Positions 22,903 to 32,525 of a DNA stretch of 64,000 nucleotides are shown here, piece after piece. Source of the DNA: Actinomycetes bacterium (GTDB lineage Bacteria; Actinomycetota; Actinomycetes; Nanopelagicales; Nanopelagicaceae); the NCBI GenBank assembly GCA_025360085.1, contig JANYCW010000005.1, forward strand, positions 1 through 64,000. Reading direction: 5' to 3'. The notes below the pieces were generated by a model. That model saw only the letters and a list, made by a program, of their open reading frames with translations, did not search any database and was not told the origin of the DNA. The position numbers were made by a program, and so were the translations under genes. The stretch's first letter is position 1; every line of letters starts with the position of its first letter.

Positions 22903-25098
22903 ATGGAAATACGATCCTTCTCCGACTACTTACGTAGTGTTGATGACGCTGCATTCTTAAATCTTTTTTCTTCGCGTCCTGATCTTGTGATTCCGGTTCC
23001 CCCAGATATCGCTTCACTTGCGGTTCGTGCGTGTTCGCCGCCAAGTCTTGCGCGTGCGATTGATTCACTTAATAAATGGCAGTTTCAAGTACTTGAAGCT
23101 GCCTGCGTGCTCAATGAACCTTTCACTGCAAAAAGACTGATAGCTATTACCGATAAGGCCGCAGATGGCGCACTCACTCATTTAATTTCGATTGGACTTG
23201 TTTATCCATCAGAGGATGGAATGCGACTTCCAACGCCACTTCGGGACGTGTTGGGAAGTGAACCTGCTGGACTTGGGCCAGAATCCCTAGCCAAACTCAC
23301 ACTCACAGAGTTAGAGAACGCCCCGACCGATGCCAAGAAAGTATTAGAGCGCTTGATTTGGGGACCACCAAGGGGAAGCGTTGGTGATATCAAGAACCCT
23401 GGATCCGGAGTTGCCTGGTTACTCGAGCGAAAGTTTTTAGTTCCACTCGATCAACGCACCGTGATTTTGCCGCGCGAAGTCGGTCTTTTTCTGCGCGGTG
23501 GGAAAACACACAGAGAGAGTTTTACCAATCCTCCTGAGCTCATTGGAGTGAAGCGAGAAATACGTCAAATTAATCTGGCCGCGATCGCAAATATTTCAAC
23601 TGTGCTGCGCTGGATTGAAGAGTTATTGAATTTCTGGGCTGAAGAACCTGCCGATGCACTTCGAGCAGGCGGACTAGGTGTTCGTGACTTGAAAATTCTT
23701 GCGACTCACCTTGGTGTTGATGAAGCGTGCGCAGCATTCATTACTGAACTTGCATATTTGACTTCACTTATAAGTATTGATGCCAATGATCGCATCATGC
23801 CAAGTAATAAATTCGACGTCTGGTTAATGCAAACTCCTGCCGATCGCTGGCAAGTTTTAACCTCCGCATGGTTAACGACTTCACGTGTCAGTGGCCTAGT
23901 CGGTCGAGCAGATACTCGAAATGTTGCAGCTTTAGGTCCCGAACTTGACCGTGTTAATGCCGCACGCGTTCGGGCTTTGACGCTTTCAATTCTCAATGAG
24001 AATCCCGAATTGGCACCAAATATTAAATCCTTCATCGAATTTCTAACTTGGCGTGCGCCGGTTCGTCGAAACTCGTTACTTCAAGACGAGTTAGCCACAT
24101 GGACTCTGCGCGAAGCTGAATGGTTGGGATTAACAGGTCAAGGCGCATTCTCCAAATATGGCATCGATTTTCTATCGGGGGGTGATTTAAATTTAATTAA
24201 TAGCGACCTCCCTAAGACCGTTGACCATATTCTTATTCAAAGTGATAACACTGCCATTGCCCCAGGACCTCTCGAACATGAAATTTCGCAGCAGTTAGCA
24301 ATAATGGCTGAAATTGAAAGCAGGGGTGGCGCAACCGTCTACCGCTTTAGTGAGGCGACAATCCGTCGAGCCCTTGATCACGGCAAAACTGGTGACGAGA
24401 TTCGAGCATTTCTACTTAAAACATCTAAAACTCCAATGCCACAACCCCTTGATTATTTAATTTCAGATGTCGCAAAAAAGCATGGCAAGTTACGCATAGG
24501 AAATACCGCTTCGTTCATTCGCTGTGAAGATACCTCGCTCATCACTCAGATTATGAATGATAAAAAATTAGAGGTTCTTTCACTTCGGCGCATAGCACCT
24601 GAAGTCGTTATCTGCGAGCGCGAAGCTACAGATGCAATGCGTATATTGCGCGATGCTGGATATCTTCCCGCAGCTGAATCACAACATGGAATGCTGTTAA
24701 GTGGCCCTCAATCAAAGCGCGCACAAACGAAACCGCGACCTCCGCGAATCATCGGCGAAATCGAAACCCCTGATGAAGATCAATTGAACTCGGCAATTCG
24801 CGCAATTCGTACTGGCGAAAAATCGCGCCATAAACAGACACATCTGCGACAAATCGCAAGTGAGGCCCTCGGCGCACTTCCTCGAAACTCTGCAAACGAA
24901 ACGATGGATTTAATTAATAGATTTATTCAAGAGGAGAAATCTCTCTCCATTGGATATGCCGATAACAATGGCGCTGTCACCCACAGAATTATCGATCCAA
25001 TCCGTGTGAGTGCTGGGGCGCTCATTGCCCGCGATCACGCGACGGGTGAAGTTCAATCCTTCCGAATTCCGCGCATCACCGGCGTAGCACCGCTATAG
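22903..25098 (+). CDS. Helicase C-terminal (XPB/Ssl2-like) domain protein
   Basis: Large protein typically paired with XPB-type helicase in Actinobacteria; DHILIQSDNTAIAPGPL; LSIGYADNNGAVTHRIIDPIRV (WYL-like tail). Confidence 0.75.
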   Translation: MEIRSFSDYLRSVDDAAFLNLFSSRPDLVIPVPPDIASLAVRACSPPSLARAIDSLNKWQFQVLEAACVLNEPFTAKRLIAITDKAADGALTHLISIGLVYPSEDGMRLPTPLRDVLGSEPAGLGPESLAKLTLTELENAPTDAKKVLERLIWGPPRGSVGDIKNPGSGVAWLLERKFLVPLDQRTVILPREVGLFLRGGKTHRESFTNPPELIGVKREIRQINLAAIANISTVLRWIEELLNFWAEEPADALRAGGLGVRDLKILATHLGVDEACAAFITELAYLTSLISIDANDRIMPSNKFDVWLMQTPADRWQVLTSAWLTTSRVSGLVGRADTRNVAALGPELDRVNAARVRALTLSILNENPELAPNIKSFIEFLTWRAPVRRNSLLQDELATWTLREAEWLGLTGQGAFSKYGIDFLSGGDLNLINSDLPKTVDHILIQSDNTAIAPGPLEHEISQQLAIMAEIESRGGATVYRFSEATIRRALDHGKTGDEIRAFLLKTSKTPMPQPLDYLISDVAKKHGKLRIGNTASFIRCEDTSLITQIMNDKKLEVLSLRRIAPEVVICEREATDAMRILRDAGYLPAAESQHGMLLSGPQSKRAQTKPRPPRIIGEIETPDEDQLNSAIRAIRTGEKSRHKQTHLRQIASEALGALPRNSANETMDLINRFIQEEKSLSIGYADNNGAVTHRIIDPIRVSAGALIARDHATGEVQSFRIPRITGVAPL

Positions 25099-25107
25099 AC
25101 TTTGCCT

Positions 25108-26169
25108 ATGCTCTCAGAATTGGAAAAACTCGTGAGGTTGGAATCTCCAACGCAAGATCTAGATGCTTGCCGCGCTGTTATTGAACTTGCAAGTGAGATT
25201 GCGGGTGATGTTCTCGGTTCGCCTGCGCAGATTCTGGAAGTAAACGGACGCCCAGTTTTTTGGTGGGGCACGAAGACCCCCAAAGTTGTTCTTCTTGCAC
25301 ACTTAGATACCGTTTGGCCCATTGGTGGCTTCCAGCCGGTTTGGAAAGTTGAAGGCAATGCCGCCATTGGTCCTGGAGTATTTGATATGAAAGCCGGCTT
25401 TATACAGGCGCTTTTTGCTTTGCAAGGTATTGAAGGATCTGTCGCTTTAATCGCCACGAGCGATGAAGAGACCGGAAGTTCAACAAGTAAAGCCTTTATT
25501 AAAGAGATCTCCGCACAGGCAAAGGCGGTTCTAGTGCTCGAAGCGAGCCTAAATGGCAAAGTTAAAACTGGTCGCAAAGGCACCTCCATGTATCAAATTT
25601 CAATTCATGGGAAGGCATCGCACGCAGGACTTGAGCCAGAAAAAGGTGTTAATGCCACCGTTGAAATGGGACATGCGATTCTTGCGCTCGTTAACCTTGA
25701 AAACCAAGAGTCAGGTACGACGGTGGTTCCAACAATGGCGCGCGCAGGCAATACAACAAATACGGTTCCGGATTTAGCCGAGCTCGATGTTGATATCCGC
25801 TCTTATTCAATGGCTGAACTTCAACGCGTTGATGCTGCAATCCAAAATTTGCAACCGGTTAATTCAGAAGCACGCTACGTAATTTCTGGCGGGTTTAATC
25901 GACCGCCTCTCGAAACAACATCAACGATGGAACTTTACGAGCGTGCTGAACGAGTTGCTAAAAATTTAGGTATGCCGGCCCTTGGTCATGCCTCGGTTGG
26001 CGGAGCAAGTGATGGAAATTTTGCTGCTGCGGCTGGAGCAGCGGTACTAGATGGATTAGGCGCAGTCGGAGATGGCGCGCATGCGGCACACGAATGGGTC
26101 GACATCACAACTCTTAAAAGTCGAAGCGCACTTTTACATGCCTTGATTAAGGACATCCTTAATGACTGA
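25108..26169 (+). CDS. M20 family metallopeptidase (carboxypeptidase G2-like)
   Basis: VVLLAHLDTVWPIGG; GPGVFDMKAG; ATSDEETGS; ATG at 25108 preferred over TTG at 25102. Confidence 0.88.
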   Translation: MLSELEKLVRLESPTQDLDACRAVIELASEIAGDVLGSPAQILEVNGRPVFWWGTKTPKVVLLAHLDTVWPIGGFQPVWKVEGNAAIGPGVFDMKAGFIQALFALQGIEGSVALIATSDEETGSSTSKAFIKEISAQAKAVLVLEASLNGKVKTGRKGTSMYQISIHGKASHAGLEPEKGVNATVEMGHAILALVNLENQESGTTVVPTMARAGNTTNTVPDLAELDVDIRSYSMAELQRVDAAIQNLQPVNSEARYVISGGFNRPPLETTSTMELYERAERVAKNLGMPALGHASVGGASDGNFAAAAGAAVLDGLGAVGDGAHAAHEWVDITTLKSRSALLHALIKDILND

Positions 26170-27811
26170 TGGACCATTAATCGTTCAAAGCGATAAAACT
26201 CTCCTTTTGGATATTGACCATCCGCTTTCTACTGAGTGCCGCCGTGCAATAGCGCCATTCGCCGAACTCGAACGTTCGCCAGAGCACATCCACACATATC
26301 GATTGACGCCACTTGGACTTTGGAATGCGCGAGCTGCCGGCCATGATGCTGAACAAGTCATTGACACTCTCATTAAATATTCGCGCTATTCAGTTCCGCA
26401 TTCAATTTTGATTGATGTTGCTGAAACGATGTCACGTTACGGTCGGTTGCGATTAGAAGCCGACCCTGTGCATGGTTTAATTCTGGTCACAACGGACACG
26501 GCGGTTTTAGAGGAAGTAATTAGGGCTCGCAAAATTGCCCCTCTCCTTGGTGCACGAATCGATGCCGAAACGATTGCGGTATTGCCAAGTCAACGCGGTC
26601 ACATTAAGCAATCACTTTTGCGCTTAGGTTGGCCTGCTGAAGATTTTGCAGGCTACGTCGATGGGCAGGCTCACCCTATTGAGTTAGTCCAAAAGGACTG
26701 GCAAATCCGCCCTTATCAAGAGTTAGCGGCAGAGGGATTTTGGCACGGAGGATCAGGTGTTGTAGTCCTTCCATGTGGCGCCGGCAAGACAATCGTTGGT
26801 GCTGCAGCCATGGCGCACGCCAAGGCGACAACATTAATTTTGGTCACAAATACCATCGCGGCTCGTCAATGGCGTGAAGAGTTGTTAAAGCGCACAACCC
26901 TCAATGAGGATGAGATTGGTGAGTACTCGGGGGCTAAAAAAGAGATTCGTCCCGTCACCATTGCCACCTATCAAGTGATGACCAAAAAGAAAAATGGTGT
27001 GTATGCGCATTTAGATCTTTTTGACACTCATGACTGGGGCTTGATTATCTACGACGAAGTTCACTTGTTGCCTGCGCCAATCTTTCGCTTTACGGCAGAT
27101 ATTCAATCTCGTCGTCGTTTAGGCCTGACTGCGACCTTGGTTCGTGAAGATGGCATGGAAGGTGAGGTTTTTTCGCTCATCGGGCCAAAGCGTTATGACG
27201 TTCCTTGGAAAGAGATTGAAGCTCAAGGTTATATCGCTCCTGCAGAATGCATTGAAGTTCGAGTTAATTTAACAGAGGGTGAGCGGCTGTTGTATGCAAC
27301 GGCAGAGCCAGAAAATCGCTACAGAACATGCGCAACAACTCGCACTAAGCGCAATGTTGTTGAAACTCTAGTCAAGAAACATGCTGGAGAGCAGATATTA
27401 GTCATTGGCCAGTACATCACTCAATTGGATGAGCTCGCCGAAGTTCTCGGAGTTCCGCTGATTAAAGGTGACACACCTATAAAAGAGCGCGAGATTCTCT
27501 TTAACAAATTTAGAACCGGGGAAATAACCTGCTTAGTAGTTTCGAAAGTCGCTAACTTTTCCATTGATTTACCTGACGCAACAATTGCAATACAAGTATC
27601 TGGAGCATTTGGAAGTCGACAAGAAGAAGCCCAACGATTGGGAAGAATTCTTAGGCCAAAATCGGACGGTCGAAGTGCAAAGTTTTATTCTGTCATTTCT
27701 CGAGATACAATTGACCAAGATTTTGCTCAAAATCGTCAACGCTTCTTAGCTGAGCAAGGCTATTCGTACAAGATTATTGACGCTGACGATGTCTATCTAG
27801 ACAAGATTTAA
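26162..27811 (+). CDS. DNA repair helicase XPB-type
   Basis: VVLPCGAGKTIVGAAAM; YDEVHLLPAPIFR; GRILRPKSDGR. Confidence 0.92.
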   Translation: MTDGPLIVQSDKTLLLDIDHPLSTECRRAIAPFAELERSPEHIHTYRLTPLGLWNARAAGHDAEQVIDTLIKYSRYSVPHSILIDVAETMSRYGRLRLEADPVHGLILVTTDTAVLEEVIRARKIAPLLGARIDAETIAVLPSQRGHIKQSLLRLGWPAEDFAGYVDGQAHPIELVQKDWQIRPYQELAAEGFWHGGSGVVVLPCGAGKTIVGAAAMAHAKATTLILVTNTIAARQWREELLKRTTLNEDEIGEYSGAKKEIRPVTIATYQVMTKKKNGVYAHLDLFDTHDWGLIIYDEVHLLPAPIFRFTADIQSRRRLGLTATLVREDGMEGEVFSLIGPKRYDVPWKEIEAQGYIAPAECIEVRVNLTEGERLLYATAEPENRYRTCATTRTKRNVVETLVKKHAGEQILVIGQYITQLDELAEVLGVPLIKGDTPIKEREILFNKFRTGEITCLVVSKVANFSIDLPDATIAIQVSGAFGSRQEEAQRLGRILRPKSDGRSAKFYSVISRDTIDQDFAQNRQRFLAEQGYSYKIIDADDVYLDKI

Positions 27812-28025
27812 AACGTTCGGGGTCTACTCGCCAAAATCCATGGTGTTCGCCATCAATGTGTATAACAGGGACTTGATCGCTATATAGCTTCTCTAGCTTC
27901 TCATCGCCCTCTATAAATATCTTCTCGATATCAAAATTTAATTCATTGCGCAACGACTCAAGAACTTCAATGGCTTCATCGCAAAGATGGCAACCATGAC
28001 GACTATAAACCGTAATAACTGTCAA
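27774..28025 (-). CDS. Glutaredoxin family protein
   Basis: TVYSRHGCHLCDEAIEVL; QVPVIHIDGE; TTG start; overlaps convergent XPB 3' end by 38 nt. Confidence 0.82.
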   Translation of the reverse strand: MTVITVYSRHGCHLCDEAIEVLESLRNELNFDIEKIFIEGDEKLEKLYSDQVPVIHIDGEHHGFWRVDPERFKSCLDRHRQRQ

Positions 28026-28119
28026 CTCACTACCCCAACCCTGTCAATTTGCTTAGAAAATTCCATTTCTCACGCCCTGGTCATGAGGGAATCATCTCAC
28101 CTTGGTAGTGTTTGCGCTT

Positions 28120-30498
28120 ATGTGGGGCATCCTTTGTAAGAAACTGCGGGTCGTAACCATAGTTGTTGCGCTCTTAGGTTCGGTATTAAATGCTCCCTCG
28201 GCCGAAGCGCTATTTAATAAATCCTCAGTTATACGGTGGGGCCATATTTATGCCGGAACAAATCCAGTTATTACAACTACTCCCCGTACAAAATATGCTG
28301 TAGGTGTTTTCAAGTCTAAGTTTAATGTTACTTACAACAATTTTCCCGAATGGGCCAAGAACGATGTCCAAGGAGCTGTGGATATCTGGTCTGCAAATTT
28401 CACTTCGACGGTACCAATAAATATTGTTGCTTCATGGGGACGTTCGAGCTCGTGGGGAGTTCTAGGAAGCGCTCGACCCGTGAATTTCTTCTCATCATTT
28501 GCGGGAGCACCCGATCCATCACTCTGGTACACATCGGCGCTTGCAAATGCACTTTCCGGCAAGGATTTAGATAAAGCCAACCCCGATATTATTATTCAAG
28601 TTAATTCAAATGGTGGTTGGAATTCTCGTGGTGATGGACTTCCTACAAGAACTGAATACGACCTAGAATCCGTTATCTTGCATGAGATTGCGCATGGCCT
28701 TGGATTCTTGTCTAACGAGTCATATGACTCTAATTTTGGTATCGCTAGTCTAGATCAACCAACTCCTTTCGATGCATTTGCACAAACGCAAGATGGTCGA
28801 CGGTTAGCTGATTTACCAACTCCATCTCGCGATTTGGCGCAAGCACTAACAACTTCACTGGTGTGGTCGGGTGAAAATGCAATAAAGGCCAACGGTGGGA
28901 TTAAGCCCAAGTTATATACCCCTGCTATCTATGAGCCGGGCTCATCGACTAGCCACTTAGATGATGCGACATTTTCAAGTATGGGGCTTGACTCGGTTAT
29001 GACCCCAAATTTAGATCCAGGTGAGATATTTAGAGAACCTGGACCTCTCTTATTAGCCATGATTGATGATATGCGCACAAAACCACCTGCTGGTATTGCT
29101 AGTGGCTTGCCAGAATCTCCACGAAATGTGCAAGCCTTTATTTCTGAGGCTTCGGCGCTCATTTCATTTGACCCACCAGTAAATTTGAGAACCGCACAGA
29201 TTACTGAGTACGTAGTGAAAAACCTAAAGACGGGCGTTGAGAAGAAGACACTTTCAAGTCCACTCCTTTTTGCGGGATTGAAAAATGGCACTTCATATTC
29301 ATTCTCTATTGTTGCTAAAAACTCCATCGGAGCTTCAGAGCCGGCAATCACTAAACCAGTAACTCCCCAAACTGGCTGGAAAAGTACGGTGCTAGACGCA
29401 AGTGCAGATGGAAAGTCTGTCTCAAGCACGGTTTTCAATGGAGAACCGACAATCGTTTATACCGATACCAAAAGTGGAGACTTAAAATTGGCTACTTTTG
29501 ACGGCAAAACGTGGAAAAAATCAATTGTCGATGGTGCTGGTGGAGGTAGTGGGCGAACGTCAAACCCAATAAATACTCCAATTTCATTGTGTGTTAATGG
29601 AAGTGGAGTTAAACAAACTCTGCATATTTTCTATAGCGATACCACCGATAAAGATTTACGCTATGCAACTTTTAACGGCAAGGGTTTTACTTTTGAAATT
29701 GTTGATGGGAATGGTACATCAATCAACAATTATGACGATCCCGTCCGTGTGCGCACTTCTAGCGATGTGAGCATCACAAATACTTGTGTAACGACAGCGA
29801 ATTCCATAGAAGTTTTTTATCGTGATGAGAGTCAAGGTGTTTTACTTGGGGCAGTCAAAACAAAGTCCTCACCGTGGGTCTATGAAATTGTCGATGGCGA
29901 TCGTAAAACTGATGACCGTTCTACGGGAGATGTTGGGTTTCACTTACAAGCTATCTCTGATGGCAGTAAAACCTACGTTCTTTACGATTCAGTTATAAGT
30001 ATGAATCAAAAAAAGGAAATCTCTGCTGGCGGTGTCCGTCTTGCGACTCGGATAGGAGTCAGTCCATCTGCGTGGACCTATCGAACGCTTGATATATCCA
30101 CCGATGATGCATCAATTTTCGGTTACGCGGTCGCTCTTTCAAAAGTGGGCGAGGATGTCTTAGCCACTTGGCTTGCTGCATCATTTGGCTCATTTCCAAA
30201 TCCCGACCAAATCCGTTGGGCACTTTTGAGCGCTCCACAAAATATTTCAAAAATTACGACTGAGAACTTTGGCATACCAGGAGAATTCCTGACTGTTGAT
30301 CGAAATACCATTATCTTTAACTGCCAAGATCGCCTTTGTGCTCTCGACACATCAAAAAAAGCGACAGGTCAGGCCGCAATTCGCTTAGTAAGAAGTAAGC
30401 AAGGTACTGAGCCAACACAGAGTGCTTGGGTAAGCGTTAATAAGGTGAAGTACCTTCTCGCGACTGTGAGTGGCAAGTTGGCCCTGTTCAAACCATAA
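28120..30498 (+). CDS. Secreted zincin-like protein with fibronectin type III and C-terminal repeat region
   Basis: Signal peptide MWGILCKKLRVVTIVVALLGSVLNAPSAEA; HEIAHGLGFLSN (HExxHxxGF); FnIII-like segment; propeller-like repeats (e.g. STVFNGEPTIVYTDTKSGDLKLATFDGKTW). Start moved to ATG 28120. Confidence 0.75.
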   Translation: MWGILCKKLRVVTIVVALLGSVLNAPSAEALFNKSSVIRWGHIYAGTNPVITTTPRTKYAVGVFKSKFNVTYNNFPEWAKNDVQGAVDIWSANFTSTVPINIVASWGRSSSWGVLGSARPVNFFSSFAGAPDPSLWYTSALANALSGKDLDKANPDIIIQVNSNGGWNSRGDGLPTRTEYDLESVILHEIAHGLGFLSNESYDSNFGIASLDQPTPFDAFAQTQDGRRLADLPTPSRDLAQALTTSLVWSGENAIKANGGIKPKLYTPAIYEPGSSTSHLDDATFSSMGLDSVMTPNLDPGEIFREPGPLLLAMIDDMRTKPPAGIASGLPESPRNVQAFISEASALISFDPPVNLRTAQITEYVVKNLKTGVEKKTLSSPLLFAGLKNGTSYSFSIVAKNSIGASEPAITKPVTPQTGWKSTVLDASADGKSVSSTVFNGEPTIVYTDTKSGDLKLATFDGKTWKKSIVDGAGGGSGRTSNPINTPISLCVNGSGVKQTLHIFYSDTTDKDLRYATFNGKGFTFEIVDGNGTSINNYDDPVRVRTSSDVSITNTCVTTANSIEVFYRDESQGVLLGAVKTKSSPWVYEIVDGDRKTDDRSTGDVGFHLQAISDGSKTYVLYDSVISMNQKKEISAGGVRLATRIGVSPSAWTYRTLDISTDDASIFGYAVALSKVGEDVLATWLAASFGSFPNPDQIRWALLSAPQNISKITTENFGIPGEFLTVDRNTIIFNCQDRLCALDTSKKATGQAAIRLVRSKQGTEPTQSAWVSVNKVKYLLATVSGKLALFKP

Positions 30499-31686
30499 TT
30501 AAGGCAGAACAAAAATCGAAGTGGTCTCAGCGTTTGACGTTAAACATAAAGTCCCCAGCTCTTTACTTTCTACTAGAGCAACAACCTCTTGTTGATCTGA
30601 GGGAGCACTAAATGCCCCAATAATTGCGCCTTTGTCATCAAAAGCGATAAGAATCGGCTGCGATTTCTTAGGCGCCCAGTTGCGCAGTTGAAAGATAACC
30701 GCCGTCGAGGAAAAAAAGGCGAATTTTCGACTCGATGTGAAGGTTGGTCCGGTAGATGCAAATCTATACGTCCACGTCGGGGAAAATACCTTAGAGAATT
30801 TAGTAACAGCACTCTCCGTCTTTGCATTTATTGTAACTTCTCCCCCGAGTAAAAGTGAAGATGTTGCACTACTCCAATTGCGCATCGCCTTAGGCGCTGA
30901 ACTTCGAACAACGGTTATGATCGAACCTGACTTTGAAATTTTAATAATTACACCATCGAGCAAACCAAGTCGTTTTTTCCCCGCTAGAGTTTCTGCACTC
31001 GCGCCGACAACTGTTAATGTCCCATCACTATTGCGCACTATTGACTCGAGGGTTGTTGATGCTTCCCCAACAATAATTGCTTGAGCAAACTCGCCTTGCA
31101 GGCTGGCATTCATCACAAAGCCTGAACTTCCTTTTCTAGATTGTGTTATTCCAGACAATGAAAGTCCGTTCTTATCTACTGCAATCGAAGTCACTAAAAC
31201 TGGAGAGTTTTGTTGGGCGTTATAAAGCGTGGCTTTCGATGTTCCAGCCTCGATTTTCCAAAGAGCAATGATGTTAAGGTCGGCATTAAATACCTCGGGC
31301 GGGTTAACTACATTATCAGGATTGAGTGCGGATACTGAAGGCGATGGAGCCGCCGTTGCTCGAAGCAAGGACATCGAACCTGCGATCCATATATTTCCAG
31401 AGCTATCAACGACACCGGCGGTCGCAATAGATGTGGACGGTGAATCCAAAAGAATATTCCATAACTCTTGTCCACTCGCATTTATCGCCCTCGCATATGC
31501 CTTGCCCGCACGTGTTCCGTAAGTAATAATTGTTACGCCGGTAACCACGATTCCTGAAAAGTCATCGGAGTTTGAAATGGTCGTCAATAGCTTTAGAGAT
31601 TTGACAGGGATTTTCTTAGTGGCTGCAAAACCTGCAGGTACGGTAATAAGCGTGGCGACTAATACAAAAGAAAGTAGGCGTTTCAC
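30499..31686 (-). CDS. Secreted hypothetical protein, predicted beta-propeller-like
   Basis: Signal peptide MKRLLSFVLVATLITVPAGFAA; repetitive beta-strand segments. Confidence 0.6.
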   Translation of the reverse strand: MKRLLSFVLVATLITVPAGFAATKKIPVKSLKLLTTISNSDDFSGIVVTGVTIITYGTRAGKAYARAINASGQELWNILLDSPSTSIATAGVVDSSGNIWIAGSMSLLRATAAPSPSVSALNPDNVVNPPEVFNADLNIIALWKIEAGTSKATLYNAQQNSPVLVTSIAVDKNGLSLSGITQSRKGSSGFVMNASLQGEFAQAIIVGEASTTLESIVRNSDGTLTVVGASAETLAGKKRLGLLDGVIIKISKSGSIITVVRSSAPKAMRNWSSATSSLLLGGEVTINAKTESAVTKFSKVFSPTWTYRFASTGPTFTSSRKFAFFSSTAVIFQLRNWAPKKSQPILIAFDDKGAIIGAFSAPSDQQEVVALVESKELGTLCLTSNAETTSIFVLP

Positions 31687-32486
31687 GCCAATTCCTGCGA
31701 GCGATCGTGAGCTGCTTTCATAGCAATGGTCACAATATGTTGAAGTTCATTGGCATCCAATGATGCTAGGGCGGCAGCAGTTGTTCCATTTGGACTTGTT
31801 ACATTTTCTCGCAATGTTGCAGCAGAGCTTCCAGAAACTTCAAGAAGTTTAGCTGCTCCTATTATTGTCTGCACTGTTAATTGTGTTGCCATTTCGAAAG
31901 TGAGACCAAGGCTTTGAGCCCCAACAATCATCGCTTCAACAAAACTGAAGAAGTATGCCGGTCCCGATCCACTGGTTGCAGTAACTGCATCTTGTAAATC
32001 TTCTGGAACTTCAACAACTCTTCCTGTCGCACTTAAAAATCCTAGGACAAACGTCGACTTTTCCGGACTAACACCAACTCCCAAAGAAACTGCCGACATT
32101 CCTGCACCGACAAGTGTGGCCGTATTTGGCATGACCCTGACTATTGGATTAGCAGTACCAAGGCCTGTGGAAATAAACGAAATCTTTTTGCCGGCCGCAA
32201 AAGTGATTACAACAGTTTCGGGTTTTAGTGAAACCTTTATCTCATTTAGTACTCCAGCCATATCTTGTGGCTTCACAACTAGCAAAAGTACTTCGGCGCA
32301 AGATACAGTCTTGTCAATATCTGCGATATTTATTGCGTATTTTTCGACTAATTCATCTCCACGTTCAGTTCGCTTTTCCGAAATTGTAATTAGCGCTGGT
32401 TTGACACCGTATGAAATTAGCGCAGCTATAAGTGCTTCGCCCATTACTCCTGCACCAATTACACCAACTGTGAATTGTTGACTCAT
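31683..32486 (-). CDS. proC: Pyrroline-5-carboxylate reductase
   Basis: GVIGAGVMGEALI; VRVMPNTATLVGAGMSAV; TSGSGPAYFFSFVEAM. Confidence 0.94.
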   Translation of the reverse strand: MSQQFTVGVIGAGVMGEALIAALISYGVKPALITISEKRTERGDELVEKYAINIADIDKTVSCAEVLLLVVKPQDMAGVLNEIKVSLKPETVVITFAAGKKISFISTGLGTANPIVRVMPNTATLVGAGMSAVSLGVGVSPEKSTFVLGFLSATGRVVEVPEDLQDAVTATSGSGPAYFFSFVEAMIVGAQSLGLTFEMATQLTVQTIIGAAKLLEVSGSSAATLRENVTSPNGTTAAALASLDANELQHIVTIAMKAAHDRSQELA

Positions 32487-32525
32487 TGTGCAAGCCTACC
32501 CGTTAAGCGTGTAGGCTCTGCGACT

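Noticed and set aside
26262-26280. TCGAACGTTCG palindrome resembling an actinobacterial LexA/SOS box near the XPB gene
   Set aside because: Lacks the N4 spacer of TCGAAC-N4-GTTCGA and lies inside the coding sequence
28929-29438. 169-aa antisense ORF in the zincin gene
   Set aside because: Opposite strand to a clear secreted protein gene; no supporting signals
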